From the NCBI RefSeq assembly GCF_002192695.1, contig NZ_MTLG01000122.1, positions 62,001-126,000 on the forward strand: DNA of 64,000 nt, in the 5' to 3' direction. The DNA comes from Achromobacter xylosoxidans (GTDB taxonomy: Bacteria > Pseudomonadota > Gammaproteobacteria > Burkholderiales > Burkholderiaceae_B). Of this stretch, positions 1 to 9,460 are shown in pieces. Numbering within the stretch: position 1 is the first letter of the stretch; each line of letters begins with the position of its first letter. A program made the translations under genes and the position numbers. The notes beneath the pieces are model-generated. The model did no database searches and had not been told where the DNA came from. It was given only the letters and a program-made list of their open reading frames with translations.

Positions 1-596
1 TGGGCCGCAAGGACCTGCCCGCGGACGGCATGAAGGACTTCATCAAGTACGCCAAGGAAAACGGCAACAAGATCAACCTGGCCAACGCCGGCCTGGGCGC
101 GGTGTCGCAGCTCTGCGGCATGCTGCTGCAGGAATCGCTGGGCGTGCAGTTCACCACCGTGCCCTATGCCGGCACGGCGCCGGCCATGACCGCGCTGCTG
201 GGCGGCCAGGTGGACGTGCTGTGCGACCAGACCACCCAGACCATTCCGCAGATCAAGGCCGACCGCGTGAAGCTGTATGGCGTTACGACGCTGGACCGCA
301 TCAAGACCCTGCCCGATGCGCCAACCCTGCAGGAAAACGGCCTGAAGGGCTTCGAGGTCAAGGTGTGGCACGGCGTCTACGCGCCCAAGGGCACGCCGCC
401 TGAGGCCATCGCCAAGTTCAACGAAGCGCTGCGCGCCGCCCTGAAGGATCCCGCCTTCACGCAGAAGATGGCGGAACTGGGCGCCGAGATCGTGCCGGAA
501 TCCAAGCAGACGCCGCAGGGCCTGCAGACCTGGCTGCAGGCCGAGGTCGACAAATGGGGCGGCATCATCCGCAAGGCGGGGGTGTACGCGGACTGA
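1..596 (+). CDS. Bug-family tripartite tricarboxylate receptor, 3'-partial fragment
   Basis: C-terminal about 198 residues of a periplasmic solute receptor of the Bug/TctC family; the open frame runs in from the left window edge, so the signal peptide and first lobe are missing. Visible family features are the central region with the tripeptide-rich VPYAGTAPAMTALLGGQVD segment and the conserved terminal stretch ending in a WGGIIRKAG motif. Bug proteins bind small carboxylates or amides. No TctA/TctB membrane genes lie nearby, so the permease partner is unknown. The following IclR gene and CoA-ester catabolic genes suggest a dicarboxylate ligand; that is inference. Confidence 0.9.
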   Translation, partial: GRKDLPADGMKDFIKYAKENGNKINLANAGLGAVSQLCGMLLQESLGVQFTTVPYAGTAPAMTALLGGQVDVLCDQTTQTIPQIKADRVKLYGVTTLDRIKTLPDAPTLQENGLKGFEVKVWHGVYAPKGTPPEAIAKFNEALRAALKDPAFTQKMAELGAEIVPESKQTPQGLQTWLQAEVDKWGGIIRKAGVYAD

Positions 597-635
597 CGGC
601 ACGGCGGGCGGCGGCGGTTGCCGCTGCCCGTTCAT

Positions 636-647
636 GAATATATATTC
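636..647. promoter_or_regulatory. Perfect 12-bp palindrome just upstream of the iclR start
   Basis: The sequence gaatatatattc is its own reverse complement and ends 6 bp before the ATG chosen for the IclR gene. It takes the place where a ribosome binding site would sit. Autoregulation by an IclR dimer is a reasonable inference; no binding data exist. Confidence 0.4.
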
Positions 648-653
648 CCGTGC

Positions 654-1421
654 ATGAGTACGAACGACGTAAAAAGCGCCAGGCGTGTCCTGGACATCCT
701 GCAGTTCTTCGCCGCGACGCGGGCGCCGGCCACGCTGTCGCAACTTTCGGCCGGACTGGGCATCCCCAAGTCCAGCTGCCTGGCCTTGCTGGACACCCTG
801 GAAGGCGATGGCTACGCCCACCAGACCGCGGGCCGTTATTACCTGACCCGCCGCTGGCTGAACGAAGCCCGCACGGTCGCCGAACATGATCAGTTGACCA
901 CGCGCATCCGGCCCACGCTGGAGGCGCTGCGCGACGAGCTGGGCGAGACCCTGATCCTGGCGCAACGCTCGGGCGACCAGGTGGTCTACCTGGACGTGGC
1001 CGAACCCGAGCGCATCGTGCGCTTCACGGCCAGGGTCGGCCAGTTAAAGCCGCTGCATGCGTCCGCCTCCGGGCGCGCGCTGCTGGGCGCCATGCCGCCC
1101 GCCGACCGGGAAGCGCTGGCCGCGCGCCTGACCCTGGACAGCTACACCAGCAAGACCGTCAAGACGCACAAGCAGCTCTTGCAGCTGATCGAAGCCGAAG
1201 CCGGCCGCGGCTGGCACGTCAATCTGGCGGAACACCAGGCCGACACGCTGTCGGTCGCCGCGCCGCTGGTCCTGCACGGCGCCGTGCTGGCGCTGGTCGT
1301 GGGCGCCCCGCTGGACCGTTCCGCCGCCCGTGCCGACCTCATCGGCCAGACCCTGCTCGCGGCCAGCCGCGAACTCGCGCAGCGCATCGATAGCCCGACG
1401 CCCGCCGTGCCGGCGTACTGA
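654..1421 (+). CDS. IclR-family transcriptional regulator
   Basis: 255-residue regulator with the usual two parts: an N-terminal winged helix-turn-helix (about residues 8-65, with LSQLSAGLGIPKSSCLALLDTL) and a C-terminal GAF-like effector domain (about 80-245). A TTG at 618 in the same frame would add 12 residues, but the ATG at 654 gives the normal IclR N-terminus. It lies between a Bug receptor and the MaoC/CitE/CaiB genes, all on the same strand, so it likely controls that cassette in response to a CoA-linked or free carboxylate. The regulated promoter is not proven. Confidence 0.9.
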   Translation: MSTNDVKSARRVLDILQFFAATRAPATLSQLSAGLGIPKSSCLALLDTLEGDGYAHQTAGRYYLTRRWLNEARTVAEHDQLTTRIRPTLEALRDELGETLILAQRSGDQVVYLDVAEPERIVRFTARVGQLKPLHASASGRALLGAMPPADREALAARLTLDSYTSKTVKTHKQLLQLIEAEAGRGWHVNLAEHQADTLSVAAPLVLHGAVLALVVGAPLDRSAARADLIGQTLLAASRELAQRIDSPTPAVPAY

Positions 1422-1724
1422 ACCCGTACACGTGGGGCCGCGCGGCCCCACGCCATCACCCGGCAGCCCGCCCCGCCACCGCGCTTCTCCTGCCTTCGCT
1501 CCCCTTTTTTTCCGCCACGCCGCATCTCCGGCACTGGCGGCGCGCGGCCGCGCTTACGCCGCCGGCCTGGATTCCTGCGGGTTTACGACTAGCAAAAGCC
1601 ATTGCCCGATATCGTTCATATCTATAAACTTTTGTTCAAGAGTAAGAACGCAGACCGGATTTCCCGGCAGCGACCGCTAAGAATCCGGGTGATCGCCCGG
1701 CGCTCTCTTCTTGAAGGAAGGAAC
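1422..1724. other. Intergenic region with terminator-like palindrome and inverted repeats
   Basis: This 303-bp gap has no credible gene. At 1431-1452 there is a perfect 22-bp GC-rich palindrome (11-bp arms, cgtggggccgc core) just after the iclR stop. It lacks a following T-run, so it is at best a weak terminator or mRNA 3' stabiliser. Before the MaoC gene there are two shorter inverted repeats in AT-rich sequence: gatat-N5-atatc at 1608-1622 and gttc-N8-gaac at 1634-1649. These are candidate operator and promoter sequences for the catabolic operon. Confidence 0.45.
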
Positions 1725-2177
1725 ATGGCTGGCCTTTTTTACGAACAGTTTTCGCCCGGGCAGGCGTTCGAACATGCCTGGACTCGCACCCTGACCGAAA
1801 TGGACAACGTGCTGTTCAGCTCCCTGACGATGAACGTGCAGCCGCTGCACCTGGACGCGCATTTCGCGGCGCAGACCGAGTTCGGCAAACCCCTGGTCAA
1901 CAGCCTGTTCACGCTGGGCCTGTTGATCGGCATGACGGTCAATGACACCACCCTGGGCACCACCGTGGCCAATTTGGGCATGACCGACGTCAACTTCCCC
2001 AAGCCGGTTTTCGCGGGCGACACCCTGCACGTGCGCACCCGCGTGCTGTCGGTGCGCGAGAGCAAATCACGGCCCAACGCCGGCATCGTCGAGTTCGAGC
2101 ACACCGCGCTGAACCACCGCGATGAAGTGGTCGCCACGTGCAAGCGTTCGGCCCTGATGCGCAAGCGCCCGGCCTGA
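1725..2177 (+). CDS. MaoC-like (hot-dog fold) acyl-CoA hydratase
   Basis: 150-residue single hot-dog protein. The ATG at 1725 follows a strong gaaggaagg ribosome site; the frame is open further upstream without a better start. Family knowledge: MaoC hydratases add water to 2-enoyl-CoA using an Asp/His dyad in a D-x4-H motif. Here the motif reads NVQPLH (N37, H42), so the Asp position is Asn. Next to a CitE-like lyase and a CaiB-type CoA-transferase, it could be an itaconyl-CoA or mesaconyl-CoA hydratase. The Asn raises the alternative that it is a non-catalytic or differently tuned member. Confidence 0.8.
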   Translation: MAGLFYEQFSPGQAFEHAWTRTLTEMDNVLFSSLTMNVQPLHLDAHFAAQTEFGKPLVNSLFTLGLLIGMTVNDTTLGTTVANLGMTDVNFPKPVFAGDTLHVRTRVLSVRESKSRPNAGIVEFEHTALNHRDEVVATCKRSALMRKRPA

Positions 2178-2203
2178 GCCCGCCGCCGTCCAGGAGGACC
2201 ACG

Positions 2204-3058
2204 ATGACCCGCTCCCTGCTGTTCGTGCCCGGCGATTCCGGGCGCAAGTTCGATCACGCGGCCGCCAGCGCCGCCGATGCCCTGATCCTGGATCTGGAAG
2301 ACTCCGTCGCCCCGGACCAGAAGCCTGCTGCACGCAAGGAAGTCCGCGCCATGCTGGAACGCGGCGCGGCAGGCAAACAACTATGGGTGCGCATCAACGC
2401 GCTGGAGGGCGGCGACGCCCTGGCCGATCTGGCCGCCGTGATGCCCGCCGCCCCCTACGGCATCGTGCTGCCCAAATGCGCCAGCCGCGATGGTCTCCTG
2501 CACCTGTCGCACTATCTGGACGCCTTCGAGGCCACGGCCGGCACGGCCCCGGGCGTCACACGCATCCTCGCCATCGTCACCGAGACCGCGCAGTCGCTAT
2601 TCGGCCTGCACGACTACCGCGACGCCACGCCGCGCCTGTGGGGGTTGTCCTGGGGCGGGGAAGATCTAGCCGCCGACGTCGGCGCGCTGCGCAACCGCGA
2701 GGCGGGCCGCTACACGGAGCCCTTCCGCCTAGCGCGCTCGCTGTGCCTGATGTCGGCCGCCGCGGCCGGCGTGCGCGCCATCGACACGGTCTGCGTCGAC
2801 CTGGACGCGCCCGAAATCCTGGCGGCCGAGGCCGGTGAAGCCTTCCGCGACGGCTTCGTCGGCAAGATGGCGATCCATCCGCGCCACGTAGCCGCCGTCA
2901 ACGCGGCGCTGAGTCCGGACGACGGCCAATTGCAATGGGCCCGCGCGGTCATCGCGGCATTCGCCGCCAACCCGGGCGCGGGCACCTTGCGGCTGGACGG
3001 CAAGATGATCGACCGCCCGCACCTGCGGTTGGCGCGCCGCCTGCTGGGGGAGGACTGA
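2204..3058 (+). CDS. HpcH/HpaI (CitE-like) CoA-ester lyase
   Basis: 284-residue TIM-barrel lyase of the citrate lyase beta / citramalyl-CoA lyase group. Features: N-terminal RSLLFVPGD, metal-site region LILDLEDSV (about residues 28-36), substrate arginine in LWVRIN, and the downstream acidic metal ligand in IVTETAQS. The start at 2204 follows caggagg. Family reaction: retro-Claisen cleavage of a 3-hydroxyacyl-CoA such as (S)-citramalyl-CoA to acetyl-CoA plus a 2-oxoacid. It lies 26 bp after the MaoC gene and 2 bp before the CoA-transferase gene, so the three are almost certainly one operon. Exact substrate is inferred from context. Confidence 0.88.
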   Translation: MTRSLLFVPGDSGRKFDHAAASAADALILDLEDSVAPDQKPAARKEVRAMLERGAAGKQLWVRINALEGGDALADLAAVMPAAPYGIVLPKCASRDGLLHLSHYLDAFEATAGTAPGVTRILAIVTETAQSLFGLHDYRDATPRLWGLSWGGEDLAADVGALRNREAGRYTEPFRLARSLCLMSAAAAGVRAIDTVCVDLDAPEILAAEAGEAFRDGFVGKMAIHPRHVAAVNAALSPDDGQLQWARAVIAAFAANPGAGTLRLDGKMIDRPHLRLARRLLGED

Positions 3059-3060
3059 CC

Positions 3061-4218
3061 ATGCCCGGACCATTGCACGGCATACGCGTCATCGACATGA
3101 CCAGCGTCGGCATGGGGCCCATGGCCACCCAGATGCTGGGCGACATGGGCGCCGACGTGATCAAGGTGGAGTCCGCCGAGGGCGACGTGTTCCGCCACGT
3201 CACGCCGCAGCGCCACGCCGCCATGAGCCACACCCATCTGAACCTGAACCGCAACAAGCGCAGCGCGGTGATCGACGCCAAGACCGCCGAGGGCCGCGCG
3301 CAGCTGGAAGCGCTGATCGGCGGCGCCGACGTCTTCATCTCCAACATGCGCGCGCCGGCCATGCGCCGCCTGGGACTGGACTACGCCACGCTGCAGGCGC
3401 GTTTTCCGGAGCTGGTCTATTGCGCCTGCTACGGCTATTCGGAGCAAGGCCCCTACGCGGGACGCGCCGCCATCGACGACACCATCCAGGCCGCGTCCGG
3501 CATGGCCTGGCTGCAGGGCGGCGCGGGCGCCGAGGCGCCGCGCTACGTCAATTCCGTGGTCGCCGACAAGGTGGTGGCGCTGTACGTGGCGAACGCCGTG
3601 ACCAGCGCCCTGCTGGCGCGCGAACGCGGCGCGGGCGGCCAGGCCGTGGAAGTGCCGATGTTCGAATGCATGGTGGCCTTCCTGGCGCCGGAGCATCTGG
3701 CCGGGCTGACCTTCGTGCCGCCCGAAGGGCCGGCGGGCTACACGCGCCTGCTCAACGAGTACCGCCGCCCCTTCCGCACGCGCGACGGGTTCATGAGCGT
3801 GGTGCCCTACACCACCCCGCAATGGCAGCGCTTCTTCGCGCTGTCCGGCAATCCCGAGATGGCGCAGGACCCGCGTTACCTGACGCTCAACAGCCGCAGC
3901 CAGCATTTCCCCGAGCTGTACCGCTACGTCGAAAGCGTATTGGGTGAGCGCACCACGGCGCAATGGACCGAGCTGCTGGCGACCGCCGACATTCCCTACG
4001 CGCCGGTCAACGGTTTCGAGGAATTGCTGGCCGACCCGCATCTGCGCGCCACCGGCTTCTGGCATGAATCCGAGCACCCCACCGAAGGGCGCCTGATCCA
4101 AGCGGGTCTGCCCGTCAGGTTCAGCCGCACGCCGGCCGAGATCCGGCGGCACCCGCCCGGACTGGGCGAACACACGGCCGAGATCCTGGCTGAAGCCCAG
4201 GCCGGCCAGGCGTCCTGA
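3061..4218 (+). CDS. CaiB/BaiF family CoA-transferase
   Basis: 385-residue type III CoA-transferase. The catalytic aspartate expected for this family is visible as D169 in the segment SVVADKVVAL, and the N-terminal GIRVIDMTSVGMGPMATQML Rossmann-like entry is typical. ATG lies 2 bp after the lyase stop. Likely job: move CoA from succinyl-CoA or acetyl-CoA onto a dicarboxylate such as itaconate, mesaconate or citramalate, feeding the neighbouring hydratase and lyase. A CaiB-type transferase, MaoC hydratase and CitE-type lyase form the known itaconate route in Pseudomonas aeruginosa; assigning that route here is inference. Confidence 0.88.
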   Translation: MPGPLHGIRVIDMTSVGMGPMATQMLGDMGADVIKVESAEGDVFRHVTPQRHAAMSHTHLNLNRNKRSAVIDAKTAEGRAQLEALIGGADVFISNMRAPAMRRLGLDYATLQARFPELVYCACYGYSEQGPYAGRAAIDDTIQAASGMAWLQGGAGAEAPRYVNSVVADKVVALYVANAVTSALLARERGAGGQAVEVPMFECMVAFLAPEHLAGLTFVPPEGPAGYTRLLNEYRRPFRTRDGFMSVVPYTTPQWQRFFALSGNPEMAQDPRYLTLNSRSQHFPELYRYVESVLGERTTAQWTELLATADIPYAPVNGFEELLADPHLRATGFWHESEHPTEGRLIQAGLPVRFSRTPAEIRRHPPGLGEHTAEILAEAQAGQAS

Positions 4219-4247
4219 GTCCAGGCCCCAAGCACGAGGAGACAAAC

Positions 4248-5222
4248 ATGAAAAACACCATACGAACCACCCTGATCGCCGCCGCGCTGTGCCTGCCCTC
4301 GCTGTCGGGCGCGGCCTCCAGCTACCCGCAGGCCGACAAGCCCATCCATTTCGTGGTCGGCTTTCCCGCCGGCAGCACCATCGACAACGTTTCGCGCGTG
4401 GTGGTCGACGATATCCGCGCCCGCAGCGGCGCGCAGATCATCGTCGAGAACAAGCCCGGCGCGCTGGGCGTGCTGGGCGTGGACACGGTGGCGCGGGCCG
4501 CGCCCGACGGCTACACCATGATGCCGAGTTCCAGCGCCACCAGTTCGTCCGGCCCCTACCTGTCCAAGGCCTTCCAGCGCTATGACGCCATGAAGGACTT
4601 CACCCAGGTCGGCCGCGTGGTGCGCTTTGACGTGGTCATCGTCACGCGCGCCGCCGGCCAGCATGGCGACGCGCGCCAACTGGTCGCGACAGCCAAGGAA
4701 AAGCCAAATTCGGTGACCAGCGGCTATGGCTCGGGCACGGGCCAGGTGGTGGCGGCGGCGTTCAGCCGCGCAGCCGGCGCCGAGGTACTGGCAGTGCCCT
4801 ACAAGGGCCAACCGGCGGCCATCACCGACCTGCTGGGCGGACGCATCGATTTCGTGGCGGCCGACCTGGGGGCCGTGCTGCCGCAGATCCGCGCCAAGAA
4901 CCTGAACGCCGTGGCCCTGGTTTCCAATAAGCGTTCGACCATCCTGCCATCCGTGCCCACCGCCCAGGAACTGGGCATGGGTAGCCTGGACCTGACCGGC
5001 TGGATCGGCGTGGCCGGCCCCGCCGGCCTGGCGCCCGAGGCCGCGAAGTGGTGGTCCGAGCAACTGACGGCCACGATGCGCGAGCCCGCGGTCCAGGAAA
5101 AACTGCGCGCCATGGGCATGGAGCCCGACCTGGCCACGGGTGATCCCCTGCAACAGTTCGTGCGGTCCCAATACGACGCCTGGGGTCAGCAGATCCGGCA
5201 AGCAGGCATCCAGCCGGAGTAA
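4248..5222 (+). CDS. Bug-family tripartite tricarboxylate receptor
   Basis: 324-residue periplasmic binding protein with a Sec signal peptide (MKNTIRTTLIAAALCLPSLSG, cleavage near residue 21-23), the Bug motif PIHFVVGFPAGSTIDNVSR, and the conserved VENKPGA and PDGYT segments. An aggag ribosome site sits at the right distance. It follows the CoA-transferase by 29 bp and probably ends that operon, giving a dedicated receptor for the acid degraded. No TctAB permease is present in the window. Confidence 0.92.
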   Translation: MKNTIRTTLIAAALCLPSLSGAASSYPQADKPIHFVVGFPAGSTIDNVSRVVVDDIRARSGAQIIVENKPGALGVLGVDTVARAAPDGYTMMPSSSATSSSGPYLSKAFQRYDAMKDFTQVGRVVRFDVVIVTRAAGQHGDARQLVATAKEKPNSVTSGYGSGTGQVVAAAFSRAAGAEVLAVPYKGQPAAITDLLGGRIDFVAADLGAVLPQIRAKNLNAVALVSNKRSTILPSVPTAQELGMGSLDLTGWIGVAGPAGLAPEAAKWWSEQLTATMREPAVQEKLRAMGMEPDLATGDPLQQFVRSQYDAWGQQIRQAGIQPE

Positions 5223-5243
5223 GCAGCAGGCAGGCCAAAAGAA

Positions 5244-5267
5244 AAGCCCACCCTTGCGGGTGGGCTT
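5244..5267 (-). terminator. Rho-independent terminator of metF
   Basis: Perfect 10-bp stem (aagcccaccc / gggtgggctt) with a ttgc loop. On the minus strand it is followed by ttttctttt, so it is a good terminator for leftward metF. The plus-strand Bug gene ends 22 bp away and may also use it, although the plus-side T-run is poor. Confidence 0.85.
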
Positions 5268-5291
5268 GGCCTTCACGGCGGGTGCAGCGTG

Positions 5292-6140
5292 TTACGCCTG
5301 CACCGCTAGTTCCTTCCACACCGCCAGCGGCGCTTCCGCGTGGTTCAAGGTGTAGAAATGCAAGCCCGGCGCGCCGTTGTCCAGCAGCGTCTGGCACAGC
5401 TCGGTGACCACGTCCACGCCGAAGGCGCGGATGGAGGCCTTGTCGTCGCCGAACTCGGCCAGGCGCAGGCGAATCCAGCGCGGCACTTCCGCACCGCACA
5501 TTTCCGAGAAGCGCAGCAGCTGCGTGTGGTTCGTGATGGGCATGATGCCCGGCACGATAGGCACGTTCACGCCCTTGGCCTGGGCCCGGTCGACGAAGTC
5601 GAAGTAGGCGTCGGCGTTGAAGAAGTATTGCGTGATGGCTGCGTCGGCGCCGGCTTTGACCTTGTTCACGAAATGGTCCAGGTCGGCCGAGGGATTGGCC
5701 GCCTGGGGGTGCATTTCGGGATAGGCCGCGACTTCGATGTGGAACCAGTCGCCCGTTTCCTCGCGGATGAACGACACCAGCTCGTTGGCGTAGCGCAGTT
5801 CGCCCGCATCGCCGCCCATGCCCGAGGGCAGGTCGCCGCGCAGGGCCACCACGCGCCGCACGCCGTCGTTCTTGTAGGCCTGGAGGATGTCCCGCAGATC
5901 CTGGCGCGTGGCGCCGACGCACGAGAGGTGCGGCGCCGCCTCGCAGCCCAGGTTGCGCAGCGTGCGCACGGCGTCCGCCGTGCCGGCGCGGGTGGAACCG
6001 CCCGCGCCGAAGGTCACGCTGACGTACTTGGGCTGGATGGCCAGCATCTGCTTGGCCGCGCGCACCATCCGTTCCTGGCCGGCCAGGTCGCGCGGCGGGA
6101 AGAATTCCAGACTGAAGGCGGGAGTAGTCGAGTCAGACAT
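5292..6140 (-). CDS. metF: 5,10-methylenetetrahydrofolate reductase
   Basis: 282-residue FAD enzyme that reduces 5,10-methylene-THF to 5-methyl-THF for methionine synthesis. Key segments: SLEFFPPRD with the catalytic glutamate E12, HLSCVG, the flavin-binding LRGDLP, and GADAAITQYFF. Length matches bacterial MetF. Its ATG overlaps the stop of the upstream membrane-protein gene by one base (TAATG), which implies translational coupling. It is the last gene of the ahcY operon, so it should also respond to the SAH riboswitch upstream of ahcY. Confidence 0.97.
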   Translation of the reverse strand: MSDSTTPAFSLEFFPPRDLAGQERMVRAAKQMLAIQPKYVSVTFGAGGSTRAGTADAVRTLRNLGCEAAPHLSCVGATRQDLRDILQAYKNDGVRRVVALRGDLPSGMGGDAGELRYANELVSFIREETGDWFHIEVAAYPEMHPQAANPSADLDHFVNKVKAGADAAITQYFFNADAYFDFVDRAQAKGVNVPIVPGIMPITNHTQLLRFSEMCGAEVPRWIRLRLAEFGDDKASIRAFGVDVVTELCQTLLDNGAPGLHFYTLNHAEAPLAVWKELAVQA

Positions 6141-6475
6141 TAGGGGATCAGCTTGGTAAGCAGGCCAGAGATGATGCTGTACAGGATCGCACCGCCCACG
6201 GCCCACCAGAACCCGTTGACCTGGAAGCCCTTCAGCACGGAGCCGACGAACCAGAACAACAAGGCGTTGATGACGATGAGGAAGAGACCGAGAGTGACGA
6301 TCGTGATGGGCAGCGTCAGCAGCACCAGCACCGGCTTGACCAGCATGTTGACCAGGCCCAGCACCAGCGCGGCGATGAGCGCCGATCCGAAGCTGGCCAC
6401 GGTGATGCCGGGCAGCAGGTAGGCAACGGCCAGCAAGGCCACCGCGTTCAGGATCCAGACGAGTATCAATGCCAT
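6140..6475 (-). CDS. Small four-helix membrane protein (phage holin family 4 / YvlD-like)
   Basis: 111-residue integral membrane protein with about four hydrophobic segments (residues 2-22, 27-47, 53-75, 85-108) and the family pattern LVNMLVKPVLVLLTLPIT. The start at 6475 is fixed by a perfect caggaggt ribosome site. The holin label is only a homology name: there is no phage context. It sits between ahcY (121 bp upstream) and metF (1-base overlap), so it is co-transcribed with methyl-cycle genes. Its function is unknown. Confidence 0.85.
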   Translation of the reverse strand: MALILVWILNAVALLAVAYLLPGITVASFGSALIAALVLGLVNMLVKPVLVLLTLPITIVTLGLFLIVINALLFWFVGSVLKGFQVNGFWWAVGGAILYSIISGLLTKLIP

Positions 6476-6595
6476 GTTCGACCTCCTGTTGTGAGCCCGC
6501 GGGCCCCGTCGCCGCAATGCGATCGCGGCAGGGGTCCTGCAGACCGGAAAGCCCGCGCCGACATGGCGCGGCACTTCCCTATTTTGCTACAACCA

Positions 6596-8014
<1,419 letters not shown>

Positions 8015-8118
8015 GGTGTGTAGGCTCCACGTGAAATACGAACGGCGCACGATATGGCCGGACAACGCGAAGACACCACGAAGGTCGAGTGCTCGCCTTT
8101 CCCGCCATATGCGACAAA

Positions 8119-8247
8119 GGTGAGCGCCGTTGCTGTAGCGCCGCGCAAGGCGCGCCGCTTGAACAAGGATTCCTGAGCCTGGCGAGCCTGGTTCCACCGC
8201 CGTATTGGCTGGAGGGAACCGCAGGGTCGTCGCAACGCTCCTCAGGA
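8119..8247 (-). ncRNA. SAH riboswitch in the ahcY leader
   Basis: Read leftward, the leader contains the hallmark elements of the SAH aptamer: gaggagcgttgcgac, then a long hairpin closed by ggttcc/ggaacc, then ccaggctcgccaggctc, and finally aacggcgctcacc. P1 pairs tcctgag (8241-8247) with ctcagga (8171-8177). The pseudoknot pairs gagcg (8237-8241) with cgctc (8122-8126). A variable GC hairpin lies between P1 and the pseudoknot strand, as is allowed in this class. SAH riboswitches turn expression on when SAH accumulates, which fits ahcY. Confidence 0.9.
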
Positions 8248-8256
8248 TTGCCGGGG

Positions 8257-8262
8257 ATTGTA
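8257..8262 (-). promoter_or_regulatory. Candidate -10 box for ahcY
   Basis: TACAAT on the minus strand lies about 10 bp before the first base of the SAH aptamer, so transcription would begin right at the riboswitch. The -35 is weak: a TTGATC exists but 20 bp away. It overlaps the 3' end region of the preceding glycosyltransferase gene. Confidence 0.4.
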
Positions 8263-8284
8263 CCCGGGAACCGTCCCGCCAGGA

Positions 8285-9382
8285 TCAAACCCCTGGCTCC
8301 CTGGCGGGCATTTCACCGCCGGGCCGCCGGGCTGGCGCCGTCTCTTCGGACATGCCGGACATCTCCGCGCCGCGCGCGCTCCCGTCCAGCGGCACCAGTG
8401 CAGCCAGCAGGGTCGAAGCGACCGAGTCCCAGCTGCGCGTCAGCGCGTGTTCGCGCACCGCATGACGGTCCAATGCCTGGGCCGCGCGGCAGGCGTGGCC
8501 CAGGTCTTCATCCAGGAAACCGGTGACGCCCTGGGCCACCACCGCCAGCGGCGCCTCGCTGCGGAAGGCGGCCACCGGCGTGCCGCAGGCCATGGCCTCC
8601 AGCATGACCAGGCCGAAGGTGTCCGTCAGGCTGGGAAACACGAAGACGTCGGCCGATCCGTAGAGCGCAGGCAGCGCTTCGTCTTGCCGCATGCCCATGA
8701 AAATGGCGCCGGGAAAGCGCTTCTTCAGCCGCGCCTCATCCGGCCCCGCGCCCACCACCACCTTGCTGCCCGGCAGGTCCAGCGACAGGAAGGCGTCCAG
8801 GTTCTTCTCGCGCGCCACGCGGCCGACGCTCAGGAATACGGGACGGGGCAGATCGGGGAACGCCTGGCCGGCGCCCGGCCGGAACTTGCGCGGGTCCACG
8901 CCGCGCGACCAGATCTGCAAGTTCGCCAGGCCGCGCCGCGCCAGCACGTCGCGCACCGTGGGCGTGGGCACCAGCACCCGCTGCGAGGGCCGGTGGAACC
9001 AGCGCAGATAGCGCCACGGCAAGGCCGCCGGGATGCCCATGCGCGCCTGCAGATAGTCCGGGAACATGGTGTGGAACGAGGTCGTGAAGCGCCAGCCCCG
9101 CGCCAGCGCCATGCGGCGCGCGGCCAGGCCCAGCGGGCCTTCGGTCGCGATATGCAGGGCGTCGGGCACGGTGTCGCCCAGGATGCGGCGCAATTGCCGG
9201 CCGGGCTGCAGACACAGCCGCAGGTCGGGTTCGGAAGGCGCCGGAACGGTGCGGCTGCCCTGCGGGTTCACCACGATCAGCTCGTGGCCCCATTCTCCAA
9301 GGATCTGCTGCATGGTCGTCCAGGTGCGGACGACGCCGTTGACTTGCGGATGCCAGGCATCCGTGACCAGGACGATGCGCAT
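8285..9382 (-). CDS. GT4-family glycosyltransferase
   Basis: 365-residue GT-B glycosyltransferase. N-terminal half begins MRIVLVTDAWHPQVNGVVRT, typical of the GDP-mannose/UDP-sugar dependent mannosyltransferase-like group; the C-terminal half has SVGRVAREKNL, GAGPDEARL, and the E-x7-E donor motif FPSLTDTFGLVMLEAMACGTPV. No signal peptide. The acceptor cannot be told; glycolipid or polysaccharide glycosylation is possible. The DUF1289 gene lies 78 bp upstream on the same strand and may be co-transcribed. The ahcY promoter region starts at its 3' end. Confidence 0.85.
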   Translation of the reverse strand: MRIVLVTDAWHPQVNGVVRTWTTMQQILGEWGHELIVVNPQGSRTVPAPSEPDLRLCLQPGRQLRRILGDTVPDALHIATEGPLGLAARRMALARGWRFTTSFHTMFPDYLQARMGIPAALPWRYLRWFHRPSQRVLVPTPTVRDVLARRGLANLQIWSRGVDPRKFRPGAGQAFPDLPRPVFLSVGRVAREKNLDAFLSLDLPGSKVVVGAGPDEARLKKRFPGAIFMGMRQDEALPALYGSADVFVFPSLTDTFGLVMLEAMACGTPVAAFRSEAPLAVVAQGVTGFLDEDLGHACRAAQALDRHAVREHALTRSWDSVASTLLAALVPLDGSARGAEMSGMSEETAPARRPGGEMPAREPGV

Positions 9383-9460
9383 GATGGAGCCGGAAGTGGG
9401 CAATAGCGCGATTTAGCCCGCGCCATGTGACATGCCCAAGACGGCCTGCGCGGCCGCCGG

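Noticed and set aside
1431-1452. Rho-independent terminator after iclR
   Set aside because: The 22-bp palindrome is perfect but is followed by ccatcacc with no T-run, so I report it only as a structure in the gap.
2710-4245. A 511-codon leftward open frame
   Set aside because: Antisense to the lyase and CoA-transferase genes, with no recognisable domain and biased His/Arg/Gly content.
6140-6475. Phage holin, hinting at a prophage
   Set aside because: The holin name is family nomenclature only. No endolysin, tail, capsid or integrase genes are near, and the gene is locked into a methyl-cycle operon.
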